48,459 bases of DNA from Deltaproteobacteria bacterium (GCA_016930835.1 JAFGGA010000201.1:1-48459); one strand, 5' to 3'. Shown: positions 34,254-43,524, counted from the stretch's first letter. Program-made: numbers and translations. The notes: generated by a model not told the origin, from the letters alone.

Positions 34254-35270
34254 CTATACCTCACCTAACCTGGTTTCTCTCCAAAAGGCGCTGCTCGATC
34301 TCTGAAGCGACCTTTCATCCTTCTCTTTTTTTGCCTTAACCCGGGCTTCATGCCGTCCCGCGATCAATGACATAATATCCACACCCTCCTCAATGTCACC
34401 GAATTCCGTGCCGTAGATTTCGCGAAGAAGGGGCATGGATAATTCTTCGGTTGGACCGTCGAAAACCACCTTCCCCTTTTTGAGCCCGATGGATCGTTCA
34501 CAATATTTCATGGCATAATCCACTTGATGAAGACTGACTATAATAGTGACACCGTCCTCTTTATTAATCTTACGCAGCGTTTCCATCACATGCGTCGAAG
34601 AAGCAGGGTCCAATGATGCAATGGGTTCATCGGCCAGGATGATTTTGGCGCCCTGCACCAAGGCCCGGGCAATAGCACCACGCTGCTGCTGGCCGCCTGA
34701 CAGGGTACTTGCCCGTTGGGTCGCATAATCCGCCATGCTAACCCGTGCGAGGGCCTCCATTGCGTGCTTCCTTTCAGGATATGTAAACCAACGAATCATG
34801 CTTCGATACACAGGCACATTGGCCAGCATCCCCGTCAGGACATTTGTGAGCAATGGTAACCGCCCCACCAGATTAAACTGCTGAAAAATAAAGCCAATGT
34901 CCGCACGGATTTTACGGATGTTACAATTGGATTCACCATTCAATTGGACTGTTCGCCCCAATACCTTAATACTGCTGGGTTGCTTATCACAGGACACAAG
35001 ATCGATAAGATTTTGAAGAAGGGTCGATTTGCCAGATCCCGATGCGCCAATGAGCGCCACCATTTCACCTTGATCGATCTGTAGCGACACATCATGCAGC
35101 GCTTGATTTTTACCAAATGTTTTACTCACATGACGAACATCAACCGCTGGATTCATGGTGCCTTTTCCATCTTCTAAATCCAAATGAAAATCTCGACATT
35201 CCAATTCTTGTGGTAAATGATTTGAAGAGGCTGTTTTAATGGTCTGTACAGATTTTATTAATCGTGCCAT
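34254..35270 (-). CDS. phnC: Phosphonate ABC transporter ATPase (operon 1)
   Basis: 338 residues. Walker A GASGSGKST (about 77), FQQFNLVGRLPLLTNVLTG typical of PhnC, signature LSGGQQQR (about 190), Walker B ILADEPIASLDP, switch SLHQVD. It carries an N-terminal extension of about 38 residues and a charged C-terminal tail of about 35 residues compared with the divergent copy. AAGGAG lies 11 bases before ATG 35270; an internal ATG at 35156 (MNPAVDV) is an alternative that removes the extension. PHO box at 35380-35408. Confidence 0.92.
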   Translation of the reverse strand: MARLIKSVQTIKTASSNHLPQELECRDFHLDLEDGKGTMNPAVDVRHVSKTFGKNQALHDVSLQIDQGEMVALIGASGSGKSTLLQNLIDLVSCDKQPSSIKVLGRTVQLNGESNCNIRKIRADIGFIFQQFNLVGRLPLLTNVLTGMLANVPVYRSMIRWFTYPERKHAMEALARVSMADYATQRASTLSGGQQQRGAIARALVQGAKIILADEPIASLDPASSTHVMETLRKINKEDGVTIIVSLHQVDYAMKYCERSIGLKKGKVVFDGPTEELSMPLLREIYGTEFGDIEEGVDIMSLIAGRHEARVKAKKEKDERSLQRSSSAFWRETRLGEV

Positions 35271-35379
35271 GGTCTGATTTTCTCCTTTCTGGCTGATACA
35301 TTATGACCGTGATTCGGATTGTATTTTTTTTTAAATTTTTTCAGTTTGTATGTCATCTTGAGACAATCAAATTCAAAAA

Positions 35380-35408
35380 GGATTAGCAGTTTGTTAAGAT
35401 TCTATTAA
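35380..35408 (-). promoter_or_regulatory. Putative PHO box of transporter operon 1
   Basis: Minus strand: TTAATAG (35408-35402), TTAACAA (35397-35391) and CTAATCC (35386-35380), four bases apart. It precedes phnC of the minus-strand transporter and is back to back with the box at 35471. Confidence 0.6.
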
Positions 35409-35470
35409 AACCCACCACTAAATAAATCACCTTATGAGTTCAGAAGACCTCTAACCCCAATCAGAATGAT

Positions 35471-35499
35471 TTAATCAAATTTTAACTTGGCAATAACAT
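35471..35499 (+). promoter_or_regulatory. Putative PHO box of transporter operon 2
   Basis: TTAATCA (35471), TTAACTT (35482) and ATAACAT (35493), four bases apart, then TAATCT at 35505-35510 as -10 element. No -35 hexamer is apparent, as in PhoB-activated promoters. Confidence 0.62.
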
Positions 35500-35572
35500 T
35501 CGCATAATCTTATTTTTAGAATTATGTCTTCCGCATTCATCAATGTAATGATCATAAAAAGGAGGTGACTCA

Positions 35573-36397
35573 ATGTTACGACTAGATAATATTGTTAAAA
35601 ATTTTGGAGGGACAAGAGCCGTCAACAATGTCAGCATTTCAATTCCCAATGGCCAGATGGTCGGGATTATTGGTCGATCCGGAGCGGGCAAATCTACCCT
35701 TTTGCGCCTTATCAATCGTTTACTGGATCCGTGTGAAGGGCAGATTGAATTCGAGAATTCAAAGATCACTGCATTGAAAGGTCGTTCTCTTTTACAATGG
35801 CGCGCTCGTTGTGCCATGATTTTTCAACAATTCAATCTTGTGGGCCGGTTAAATGTGCTGACAAATGTACTGCTCGGCCGACTGGCATATCATAGAACCC
35901 TACCTACCTTGATTAAGCACTTTTCAAAAACCGAAAAAGCAATGGCCATTCACGCCCTAGAACGTCTGGATATGGCTTCAACAGCCTTCCAACGGGCCGA
36001 CACCTTGTCTGGAGGGCAACAACAAAGAGTAGCTATTGGCAGGGCATTGATGCAGGATCCCAAGATGATTTTGGCGGACGAGCCCATTGCGTCATTGGAT
36101 CCACATAATGCCCGCAAGGTAATGGAGGCATTGCGCTGCCTAAACCAGGAGAATGGGATAACCGTATTATGCAACCTACATCATCTTGAATCAGCCCGAA
36201 TGTACTGTGATCGCGTAATAGGAATGTTCAAAGGCTCTATTGCCTTTGATGGAACTCCGGCGGATTTAACCCCCGCGAAGGTATGCGATATTTACGGAAG
36301 CGATGAGCATGATGAAGAATTGGAAGAGGCTTTCGGTTCAACATTTAACCTGGACGTCAGCAGCCTTGATCGAGAAAAATCATTTGCAGCAGCATAA
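35573..36397 (+). CDS. phnC: Phosphonate ABC transporter ATPase (operon 2)
   Basis: 274 residues. Walker A GRSGAGKST (about 40), FQQFNLVGRLNVLTNVLLGRL, signature LSGGQQQR (about 146), Walker B ILADEPIASLDP and NLHHLE switch. Length and sequence are the standard PhnC form. AGGAGG precedes the ATG by seven bases. First gene of a complete phnCDEE transporter that diverges from operon 1 across a 302-base regulatory region. Confidence 0.94.
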   Translation: MLRLDNIVKNFGGTRAVNNVSISIPNGQMVGIIGRSGAGKSTLLRLINRLLDPCEGQIEFENSKITALKGRSLLQWRARCAMIFQQFNLVGRLNVLTNVLLGRLAYHRTLPTLIKHFSKTEKAMAIHALERLDMASTAFQRADTLSGGQQQRVAIGRALMQDPKMILADEPIASLDPHNARKVMEALRCLNQENGITVLCNLHHLESARMYCDRVIGMFKGSIAFDGTPADLTPAKVCDIYGSDEHDEELEEAFGSTFNLDVSSLDREKSFAAA

Positions 36398-36507
36398 TTC
36401 ATAAATAATTAACGGAAATCCAATGCTCATTGAACATCCCAACAAGCATATGGTGGGTCCATCATTTTTATATAATTTAAAATTTAAGAGAAAAGGAGTG
36501 AATGACC

Positions 36508-37428
36508 ATGAGGAATAATTTGAAAATTTTAACGGCATTGTTGGTATTAACGGGGTGTCTTTTCAACGGAGACTTGTTTGCGGCTAGCAGCAAAAAATGG
36601 CAAGACCAATATCCTGAAATTACATTAGGTGTAATCACCAGCGAAAATGAAGCGGATCGCATACAGCGCTATAAACCGGTTCGGGACTATCTGGAAAAGG
36701 TATTGAGGGTGAAGGTGAATTGGCGTTCGGCTACCGACTATGCCGGGATTATCGAAGGCATGAAGGCCAAAAAGATTGAACTGGCCTATTATGGGCCGGC
36801 TTCATATTCACGGGCATGGCTGGTGACAAACGGCCAAGTGGAGCCTATTCTCGGTGAACTGGATCTGGCCGGCGATTTCGGGTATCATTCTGTGGTGGTC
36901 GTCAGATCCGACAGCCCTTATTATTCCATCGACGACCTCAAGGGGAAAAAATTTGCATTTGCAGATCCCAATTCTACTTCAGGGCATCAGGCGCCACGTT
37001 ACTTCCTCACCGAAGCCGGTTATGATCCGGATAAATTTTTCGGAAGTACCGCTTTTTCCGGCAGTCATGAAAACAGTGTGATAGCGTTATTAAATGGAAC
37101 ATTCGATGCCGCTGCCACATGGTGGCGAGCGGAAGAGCGGTCCAATCCCCAGCGCATGGAAGAAAAAGGTATGATCAAACCCGGCCAGTGGCGCGTGATC
37201 TGGAAATCCCCTAAATTGCCTTCCAGTCCATGGGCTGTACCCAAGTGGTTGCCGGAACAGATGAGAAAAGATCTGGCTGATGCGCTTTATAATATGAAAG
37301 AGGCCGATTCGGAAGCCTGGCGAGGATTAACTGATGGCAAGGCCAGCGGCTATAAGAGGGTCACCCACGCCGATTATGAGGCCATAGTTCGGATGATAAA
37401 AGCGAATATGGAGAGTCGTCGCAATTAA
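36508..37428 (+). CDS. phnD: Phosphonate-binding protein (operon 2), possible lipoprotein
   Basis: 306 residues. The N-terminus NLKILTALLVLTGCLFNGDLFA can be read as a lipobox (LTGC, Cys about 18) or as a type I signal peptide cleaved after FAA. Mature part: ITLGVITSENEADRIQRYKPVRDYL, WRSATDYAGIIEGMKAKKIELAYYGP, FADPNSTSGHQAPRYFL and VIWKSPKLPSSPWAV, all PhnD hallmarks. ATG 36508 is nine bases after AAGGAG; the ATG at 36502 is too close. It binds phosphonates and delivers them to PhnE. Confidence 0.93.
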   Translation: MRNNLKILTALLVLTGCLFNGDLFAASSKKWQDQYPEITLGVITSENEADRIQRYKPVRDYLEKVLRVKVNWRSATDYAGIIEGMKAKKIELAYYGPASYSRAWLVTNGQVEPILGELDLAGDFGYHSVVVVRSDSPYYSIDDLKGKKFAFADPNSTSGHQAPRYFLTEAGYDPDKFFGSTAFSGSHENSVIALLNGTFDAAATWWRAEERSNPQRMEEKGMIKPGQWRVIWKSPKLPSSPWAVPKWLPEQMRKDLADALYNMKEADSEAWRGLTDGKASGYKRVTHADYEAIVRMIKANMESRRN

Positions 37429-37510
37429 CAACGTTTCAACACGGAAGCCCCTTTTAGTCCATTTCATTTTTTGGGGCTTCTGTGGTATAAAACAGTGAAA
37501 AGCTGTCATC

Positions 37511-38395
37511 ATGAAAAATTTGACATCGACTCATATGTCTGAAGCATTTGTTCATTTTATCCAAGCTGAGCAGGCCTTACGCAGCAGCCGCCGACTTCAA
37601 ACGACACTCTTTACGATGCTCTTTTTTGGAGCGCTCATAGGCGCTGTTATTGTTGGCGAGGTACGCATAGATACCTTTATTGAAGGGCTTCCGAGCTTTT
37701 TTAATTATATCAGTGCCACATTACCGGAAATCCACAGCTCGACATTTCTTACTGACATTAAAGAATGGTATTGGGGGCTTGGTCGCTGGCTTTGGATGCT
37801 ATTGGATACGATTACTATTGCCTTCCTCGCGACAATAATCGGATCCATCAGCGCCTTTATACTTTGTTTTCCTGCTTCACATAATCTGATGCGCAATCCT
37901 TTCATCTATCACATTGCCCGACGAAGTATGGAAATTTTCAGAGCTGTTCCAGAGATCGTCTACGCTTTGATTTTTGTGTTCTCATTTGGCCTTGGGCCGT
38001 TTCCGGGTGTTCTGGCTATTGCCATTCATAGCACAGGATCGTTAGGAAAACTTTTTTCAGAGGTCAATGAAAATATCGATCATCAACCTCTGGAGGGTAT
38101 CCGAGCCAGCGGTGGAAACTGGTTTCAGGTGATTCGCTATGGTGTAATACCGCAGGTCCTTCCCAATATTTTAAGTTATACCCTCCTACGCTTTGAAATC
38201 AATATCCGGGCCGCTTCGGTCGTCGGATTTGTGGGTGCCGGTGGTATCGGTCAAGAGCTGATGTTTGTTATCCGTCAATTCATCTATGTGGATATTAGTG
38301 CTATTGTCTTATTGATTATGATCATGGTCACAATCATCGATATGACATGCGAAAAATTAAGGCATTATGCAATCGGAAAGGAAGCACTATTTTGA
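37511..38395 (+). CDS. phnE1: Phosphonate ABC transporter permease 1 (operon 2)
   Basis: 294 residues, six predicted membrane helices, with the EAA-like loop SEVNENIDHQPLEGIRASGGNWF (about 182-204) and VGAGGIGQELMFVIRQ near the end. An amphipathic N-terminal region of about 30 residues precedes the first helix. It overlaps phnE2 by four bases (TTGA), so the two permeases are made together and probably form a heterodimer. Confidence 0.92.
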   Translation: MKNLTSTHMSEAFVHFIQAEQALRSSRRLQTTLFTMLFFGALIGAVIVGEVRIDTFIEGLPSFFNYISATLPEIHSSTFLTDIKEWYWGLGRWLWMLLDTITIAFLATIIGSISAFILCFPASHNLMRNPFIYHIARRSMEIFRAVPEIVYALIFVFSFGLGPFPGVLAIAIHSTGSLGKLFSEVNENIDHQPLEGIRASGGNWFQVIRYGVIPQVLPNILSYTLLRFEINIRAASVVGFVGAGGIGQELMFVIRQFIYVDISAIVLLIMIMVTIIDMTCEKLRHYAIGKEALF

Positions 38396-39249
38396 AAGAT
38401 GAAAATGCAAATATAAGATCATATGATATAAAGAAACTCGATGAGCTTTATCCCGGCTTATTTCGCCTTCCATTCGATCAACAGATCAAAAGGCTGATTA
38501 TCGGCAGCCTTTTTCTTGGGACTCTCACATTTTGCCTCTGGCGGACCGGCTTTTTGAATATCAAAAATATTATCGATGGATTTGGTAAATTATACTTTGT
38601 ACTACAATTCATGCTTCCCCCTGCCCATAATGGATGGCTGGGTGAGTTCTTATATGCCATTTTGCAAACCTTAGGCATGGCCTTTATCGGAACCTTGGCT
38701 GCTTCTTTGGCCGCCATTCCTTTAGGTTTTTTAGGGGCAAAAAATATCTTACCCAATTGGATTTTTCATTTTGGGTTACGCAGGTTCTTTGATGGATTAC
38801 GCGGCATTGACGCTTTGATATGGGCCTTGATCTTTATTAATATGGTAGGACTGGGACCTTTTGCAGGTATTTTTGCCATCGCCGTAACCGATACCGGAAC
38901 ACTGGCCAAACTATTTGCCGAAGCTATTGAAAACATTGATCGCAAGCAAATGGAAGGGGTACGCGCTTCAGGTGCCCGTTATATCCAGATCATTCGATAC
39001 GGGATATTACCTCAAATACTTCCGGTCATATTGAGTAACGCACTTTACTTCTTTGAATCCAACACCCGTTCAGCAACGATACTCGGCGTGGTCGGTGCCG
39101 GCGGAATCGGTCTTCTGCTCTCAGACCGAATCAGGGTTAACAACTGGGATGAGGCTTGCTTTATCATTATCCTTATATTGATAACGGTATCACTGATTGA
39201 CATGGTATCCAAAAATATTCGTCATCGTTTTATTAGATCAGAGGGCTGA
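38392..39249 (+). CDS. phnE2: Phosphonate ABC transporter permease 2 (operon 2)
   Basis: 285 residues. Six membrane helices; EAA-like loop AEAIENIDRKQMEGVRASGARYIQ; VGAGGIGLLLSDRIR near the end. The open frame extends back to 38347, but TTG 38392 follows AAGGAA by eight bases and overlaps the phnE1 stop (TTGA), the usual coupling arrangement, so I chose it. Immediately followed by the phnM relic at 39253. Confidence 0.9.
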   Translation: MKDENANIRSYDIKKLDELYPGLFRLPFDQQIKRLIIGSLFLGTLTFCLWRTGFLNIKNIIDGFGKLYFVLQFMLPPAHNGWLGEFLYAILQTLGMAFIGTLAASLAAIPLGFLGAKNILPNWIFHFGLRRFFDGLRGIDALIWALIFINMVGLGPFAGIFAIAVTDTGTLAKLFAEAIENIDRKQMEGVRASGARYIQIIRYGILPQILPVILSNALYFFESNTRSATILGVVGAGGIGLLLSDRIRVNNWDEACFIIILILITVSLIDMVSKNIRHRFIRSEG

Positions 39250-39252
39250 TTT

Positions 39253-39565
39253 ATGCGTCACTCTTTGAATGTTTTAAATGAATACGATTCACCTGCTATT
39301 CTATTTTGCATTGAAAACGCCTGCATTGTCACACCGACCGGTATGATCAAAAATGGAGCGGTCACGATCTCAAACGGCCAGATTATAGATATTGGTAATA
39401 CTGCTAGTTCGTACTCATAAAAAAGCAGTCGGTATAGGAGAATGGACCGGATCCATTGAGCTGGGTAAAGCCGGGGATCTGGTCTTGGTCAACGCCAGAA
39501 ATGGAATCCCTGAGGTGACCCGAACCATTGTAAATGGATCGACCGTGTTTGCTTGCGCTGATTAA
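39253..39565 (+). pseudogene. phnM: phnM relic with large internal deletion
   Basis: Starts ATG 39253, three bases after the phnE2 stop. The first 50 codons read as a PhnM N-terminus (CIENACIVTPTGMIKNGAVTISNGQIIDIGN) and stop at 39420. A shifted frame then gives the PhnM C-terminus (KKAVGIGEWTGSIELGKAGDLVLVNA, TRTIVNGSTVFA) ending at TAA 39563-39565. About 280 codons with all metal ligands are lost, and the junction, near 39405, is frameshifted. It is the third phnM locus and sits in the classical phnCDEE-phnM position. Confidence 0.85.
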
Positions 39566-39631
39566 AAGATAAAAAATTTTAAAGTGTTTGAGGTATCTCC
39601 ACTCTACTTATCAACTAAAGGATAAAAGATT

Positions 39632-39784
39632 ATGACAATATTTCATTCTATTATTATGTCGGTACTATCCCTACCATCCAACTTAAACTTAATGGCTCAC
39701 AATATGTCGGAACCGTTTGTTATGTTCATTATGGGGGCTTTATTGATCGCGTCTTCTCATCTTAAACGAATAATTCAAAAATAA
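39632..39784 (+). CDS. Small membrane protein, 50 residues
   Basis: AAAGGA lies nine bases before ATG 39632. The N-terminal half is weakly hydrophobic (TIFHSIIMSVLSLP). The C-terminal half has SEP, a 15-residue hydrophobic stretch (VMFIMGALLIASS) and a basic end (HLKRIIQK), the three-part arrangement of PEP-CTERM-like sorting tails. At 50 residues it would be almost nothing but targeting sequences. It may be a genuine small protein or a chance frame. Confidence 0.35.
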   Translation: MTIFHSIIMSVLSLPSNLNLMAHNMSEPFVMFIMGALLIASSHLKRIIQK

Positions 39785-39795
39785 GTCATAAATAT

Positions 39796-39824
39796 TTAAC
39801 ATTATTCTAACAGGATTTTAATAA
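39796..39824 (+). promoter_or_regulatory. Putative PHO box of the 95-residue protein gene
   Basis: TTAACAT (39796), CTAACAG (39807) and TTAATAA (39818), four bases apart. CATAAA near 39844 may be a -10 element. The nearest downstream gene starts at 39966. Confidence 0.6.
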
Positions 39825-39965
39825 TTCACCTTTAACATTAAGCATAAAATTGAATTACGCTGAACCGCGATATTGGTGTTAAACATTATCGAAGCAAGTT
39901 ATTAGAAAGAACATAAATAGAGGTCATGTTCAATAACCCATAAACAATTAATAAAGGAGAAAGAT

Positions 39966-40253
39966 TTGAACGAAAACAGAACGGTACATAAGCAATTATC
40001 AATATTTGATTTATTAAACTATAATCATTTAGAGCGCCCTAATAAAAAGGCAATGAGGATCATGTATGAATATAATGGAATAGATGGCCAAAAAACATTT
40101 AAGGTCCTAAACAAGGACATATCACCCGAAACAGTTGATGATATCATTGCTTGGTTGGAAAAGAATGTCTCAACCGAACATCTCATCTATAATCTTGATT
40201 CCAACGGGATCGATTTTGATAATAAATTCAATTCTTACTCATATCTAGCTTAA
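39966..40253 (+). CDS. Hypothetical protein, 95 residues, behind a PHO box
   Basis: Not recognised. Soluble, acidic, no signal or membrane segment. It begins NENRTVHKQLSIFDLLNYN and has a middle region (RIMYEYNGIDGQKTFKVLNK) that looks like beta strands, then a helix (SPETVDDIIAWLEKNV). Start TTG 39966 with AAGGAG six to seven bases upstream. It has its own PHO box, so it is probably made under phosphate starvation. A candidate new member of the Pho regulon. Confidence 0.65.
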   Translation: MNENRTVHKQLSIFDLLNYNHLERPNKKAMRIMYEYNGIDGQKTFKVLNKDISPETVDDIIAWLEKNVSTEHLIYNLDSNGIDFDNKFNSYSYLA

Positions 40254-40443
40254 CCTTAACAAATTTGCTCTAAGTTGCGGTTGTTCATTGAACCCTCCTC
40301 CTTGAAGGGAGGTGGTAAGGATGGGGGATGAATGTCAAGCGCTTTCAAACCCTCACCAAACCTCCTCCCAATTTCCTATTCTCCCTAAATTATGCTCGTG
40401 ATTTGATCGTCGACCGAAGCGGATTCGTTGGCCTAGATTAAAA

Positions 40444-43400
40444 TCAGAAAGAGGTCAGTATGGATTGAAAGCTGGCCCAAAGAACCTTCAGTTCCAATCC
40501 AAAAGGAACTCCTGGCTGTTTTTCCTCTACTTCGCCAACAGTAAATTGGATCTCCGGAGCCCGTTCAGAAGTTTGCCCGTTCGCAGAAACCTTTTCAATG
40601 GTAGCAACATATCGCTTTCCCAAAACAAAGGGTTGGCCATTACCGTTACACGACATCATGAGGCTATTCCCCACAGCGGGGTACGTGGTATGATAGCAAC
40701 CCGTTTGGGAGCCACAGTATATACGATAGTGGCCTTCCGGGTCCTGGTCATTGTCCCAGCTAAATTGTATGGATCCCTGTCTATAAGCCGCAACCAACCC
40801 CTGTGGGGGTTTCATGGGCAATTTGATTGGATGATCTTCATGTGACCGAGCCTCTGAAATGATCATGGGGGGATGGGCAAAATCAGTCAAATCCAATCTG
40901 ATAGACTCGGGCATTTGTTGGCCCTTGAAAAAGGCAAGTAGCAGACTGAATTCCTGTTCGACGCCGTTATAGGTCGGCCCGGCCCCGGCAAATTGCTCAC
41001 CGGCCAAGAGCGTTATATCAAAACCGTTTCCATTACCTTGAGTAGGGGGTTTATATTGTCGCCCATGATAGGTGCCGAAAGGATTAATACTCATATTAAA
41101 AGTGTTACTCGATTTATCATGGCGCATCTTCATCGGTGAAAAGGCAAAATTACATTGGACACTGGTGTCCATTGCAATTGCCATTCCGCTATCACCGACC
41201 ACAAGACCAACATAGGATTCCGTAATGTGGTTGTTGATATTATCCAGATCCAAATTCCAATCACCATATTGAAAATAATCGAGAGTGTATTCGGTTGATA
41301 CTCCCAAGTAATTATGCTTAAGCACGCGCACCGGTTCTTTTTTTGATGTGGATGGAAAAAATCGGATTTCAGCGGGTGCCGCTTCCTGCCACCCCATATC
41401 AGCACGCCTTATCAATCCCGGGGTCGCCGCTTTAAGAATATCATCTGCCTGAGTGGTGGGATACTTGATTTTTCCTTGAATCATCACATAGGGTAACCCT
41501 GGCATTAAAGAAAATCGATAATCCATCCAACCTTCTGATAAAGTTCGACCGATAGGGCCGGGAAATGGGCCTGCCAACCGAATATGAACGGGTTGGCCTT
41601 CAGCGGTAGGATGCTCCGGTTGAACAGCGCCTCTAGCTTGAAATGCCCGATCATTCCATTTGAAGTATGGCAACAGGCTGCCTGCATTGGTCTGGCGGAC
41701 ACCATCCAGATAAATGCCTTCTATTTCACCCTGACCCAAATGGATGGCTATTCTGCCGTTGGATATGACCGAACGGCCTCCATCAAGAAATCCATGGAAA
41801 GCCCTGGGGTACACCTCCTGCTCTGGAACCGAAAAGAGATCGTAAACACCATCCGTTATCAATTCATCTCCGGGAATGTATAACATGAGCATCGGTGGGG
41901 ATGACTTCTCCTCTTGAATCCCCAGATCCAGAAAGGGTATCATGCTTCCGTCACTTCGAGTGAGTAATAGACGCATCCCCTCTTGGTATCCCTCGGGTGG
42001 CACGATTTTAAGAAAGCGATGGCCATGAAGGTATTTTTCTGTATATGTTTGCATCACCATCATGGTGGTCAAATGGTTCAGCCCATTATTAACATCCGAA
42101 GGAGGAAAACGATCTTTCAAATACGCATGCACTCCATCGGCGACCAGTTGCTCGATCCTATCCGAATAACCATCCAAGTCAGACATGAGATTAGCGATCA
42201 CGCCTTCCCGCTGACGTGCCAAAAAAGGCGTAGCCATACCGAAATGGGTGGTGGACAAGGCCCGTAATCTCGTCATATCCGCAAAATTCATCACATTGGT
42301 CAGTTGTTCAAGGTGTATAAAATCATTGAGCAGATTCATCGCTTTGAGCGCTGCCACATGAGTGCGACGGCTCCGTTCAATTGTTGTCCAATAGCGGGAG
42401 GCCTCTGCTTTTTCTGCCCAGGAGTTATAGCCATTAAAACTGCCGTCGGCCGTATCCTGGCTGAAATAGAAAGGGCTGCCCACCGGTGGATGATCTGCCA
42501 AATAATCACCCAAACGGGTAAACTGAGCATAAGGAATATCTTGGATCTCACGGATCAGAGCACCGACACCGCCCGTATTGGGAAGCCATTCCATGATCCA
42601 GGGCAGATCGATACCTGCCCATAACTCCGAATCCGCATCATAATTGATAAAAATCAACGCGTCCTGATTCAGCCTCCCGTTGTCCTGCATATCTCGCAAT
42701 TCAGTGACCCAATGTCTGAGACTGACATGCTCCACCAGATCACCAAAGTGATAGGTAGGGATAACGATCATCTGTTCCTTGGTCTTAGGGTGGCTGTAAA
42801 GAATGGGATTGTGGGCCTCCGCCAGGCTCAATGGACGGCTGAAAACCCTGAAGGCATCAAAAGGGGTTGCACTGTAATAAAGCGTCACAGCCTGGATACC
42901 ATGTTTCTTGTATATGGAAAAATTCCCTGGTGTGGTCATCATCTCCTGAGGTCTTACAATGGGTGTATATCTCCCGAACAGATCCTGAACCCCACTTTGC
43001 CATGGATTGGTGATGGACCACTGTACGGCGTCATCAAGCTCATCCTCAGTCATGGCCGATACCAGTCCGTTATTATAGGACATGAGGATGACTTCATCAC
43101 CATGTTCGTGAATGCGTCGTCGGATGTCCTCAATGATATCCGGTGCGTACCTGGGTAAGACCTCTTGGAGGGAAAAAAGATTGTCAAAATCCCAAACCCC
43201 TTTGACGGGAATACCATCGGCATTGTAACGATCCAATGTTCGAATGATATGACGAATAACCCGGATATCTTTGCCGATACCGCTGTCATCATTGGTGTCA
43301 TTTCGAAAGGAATGGTAGAGGTTAACGTGAAAGCCGAATGCAATAAAGATCTTGTGCCCGGACTCAGCATTATTGTGGCCATTTCCAGCAAAAGCCAGGA

Positions 43401-43524
43401 AGATCGGCAACCCGATTGCAACAAGGATCAGGCATATAAGCAATCTTTTTAATTTTTGTAGGGATTGTATACACATGACGTGTACTGCTTTCTCGCCGCA
43501 TGAAACGTCTTTGCGAATGTGCAT
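40444..43524 (-). CDS. Large secreted glycoside-hydrolase-like protein with FN3 domain
   Basis: 1026 residues. A membrane/signal segment lies at about residues 28-47 (LLICLILVAIGLPIFLAFAG). Residues 55-360 look like the beta/alpha barrel of GH57/GH38-type enzymes or related deacetylases (GFHVNLYHSFRND, KGVWDFDNLF, HEHGDEVILMSYNN, NYDADSE). A helical middle region follows, then a beta sandwich like those of GH38 mannosidases (about 590-850) and a C-terminal fibronectin type III domain (about 905-1000: PPQGLVAAYRQGSIQFSWD). Catalytic residues were not assigned. Probably acts on an extracellular glycan. Start uncertain: ATG 43524 or 43476. Confidence 0.6.
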   Translation of the reverse strand: MHIRKDVSCGEKAVHVMCIQSLQKLKRLLICLILVAIGLPIFLAFAGNGHNNAESGHKIFIAFGFHVNLYHSFRNDTNDDSGIGKDIRVIRHIIRTLDRYNADGIPVKGVWDFDNLFSLQEVLPRYAPDIIEDIRRRIHEHGDEVILMSYNNGLVSAMTEDELDDAVQWSITNPWQSGVQDLFGRYTPIVRPQEMMTTPGNFSIYKKHGIQAVTLYYSATPFDAFRVFSRPLSLAEAHNPILYSHPKTKEQMIVIPTYHFGDLVEHVSLRHWVTELRDMQDNGRLNQDALIFINYDADSELWAGIDLPWIMEWLPNTGGVGALIREIQDIPYAQFTRLGDYLADHPPVGSPFYFSQDTADGSFNGYNSWAEKAEASRYWTTIERSRRTHVAALKAMNLLNDFIHLEQLTNVMNFADMTRLRALSTTHFGMATPFLARQREGVIANLMSDLDGYSDRIEQLVADGVHAYLKDRFPPSDVNNGLNHLTTMMVMQTYTEKYLHGHRFLKIVPPEGYQEGMRLLLTRSDGSMIPFLDLGIQEEKSSPPMLMLYIPGDELITDGVYDLFSVPEQEVYPRAFHGFLDGGRSVISNGRIAIHLGQGEIEGIYLDGVRQTNAGSLLPYFKWNDRAFQARGAVQPEHPTAEGQPVHIRLAGPFPGPIGRTLSEGWMDYRFSLMPGLPYVMIQGKIKYPTTQADDILKAATPGLIRRADMGWQEAAPAEIRFFPSTSKKEPVRVLKHNYLGVSTEYTLDYFQYGDWNLDLDNINNHITESYVGLVVGDSGMAIAMDTSVQCNFAFSPMKMRHDKSSNTFNMSINPFGTYHGRQYKPPTQGNGNGFDITLLAGEQFAGAGPTYNGVEQEFSLLLAFFKGQQMPESIRLDLTDFAHPPMIISEARSHEDHPIKLPMKPPQGLVAAYRQGSIQFSWDNDQDPEGHYRIYCGSQTGCYHTTYPAVGNSLMMSCNGNGQPFVLGKRYVATIEKVSANGQTSERAPEIQFTVGEVEEKQPGVPFGLELKVLWASFQSILTSF

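Noticed and set aside
39253-39420. 55-codon frame as an independent small protein
   Set aside because: It matches the PhnM N-terminus and is followed by the PhnM C-terminus in another frame, so it is better explained as a pseudogene piece.
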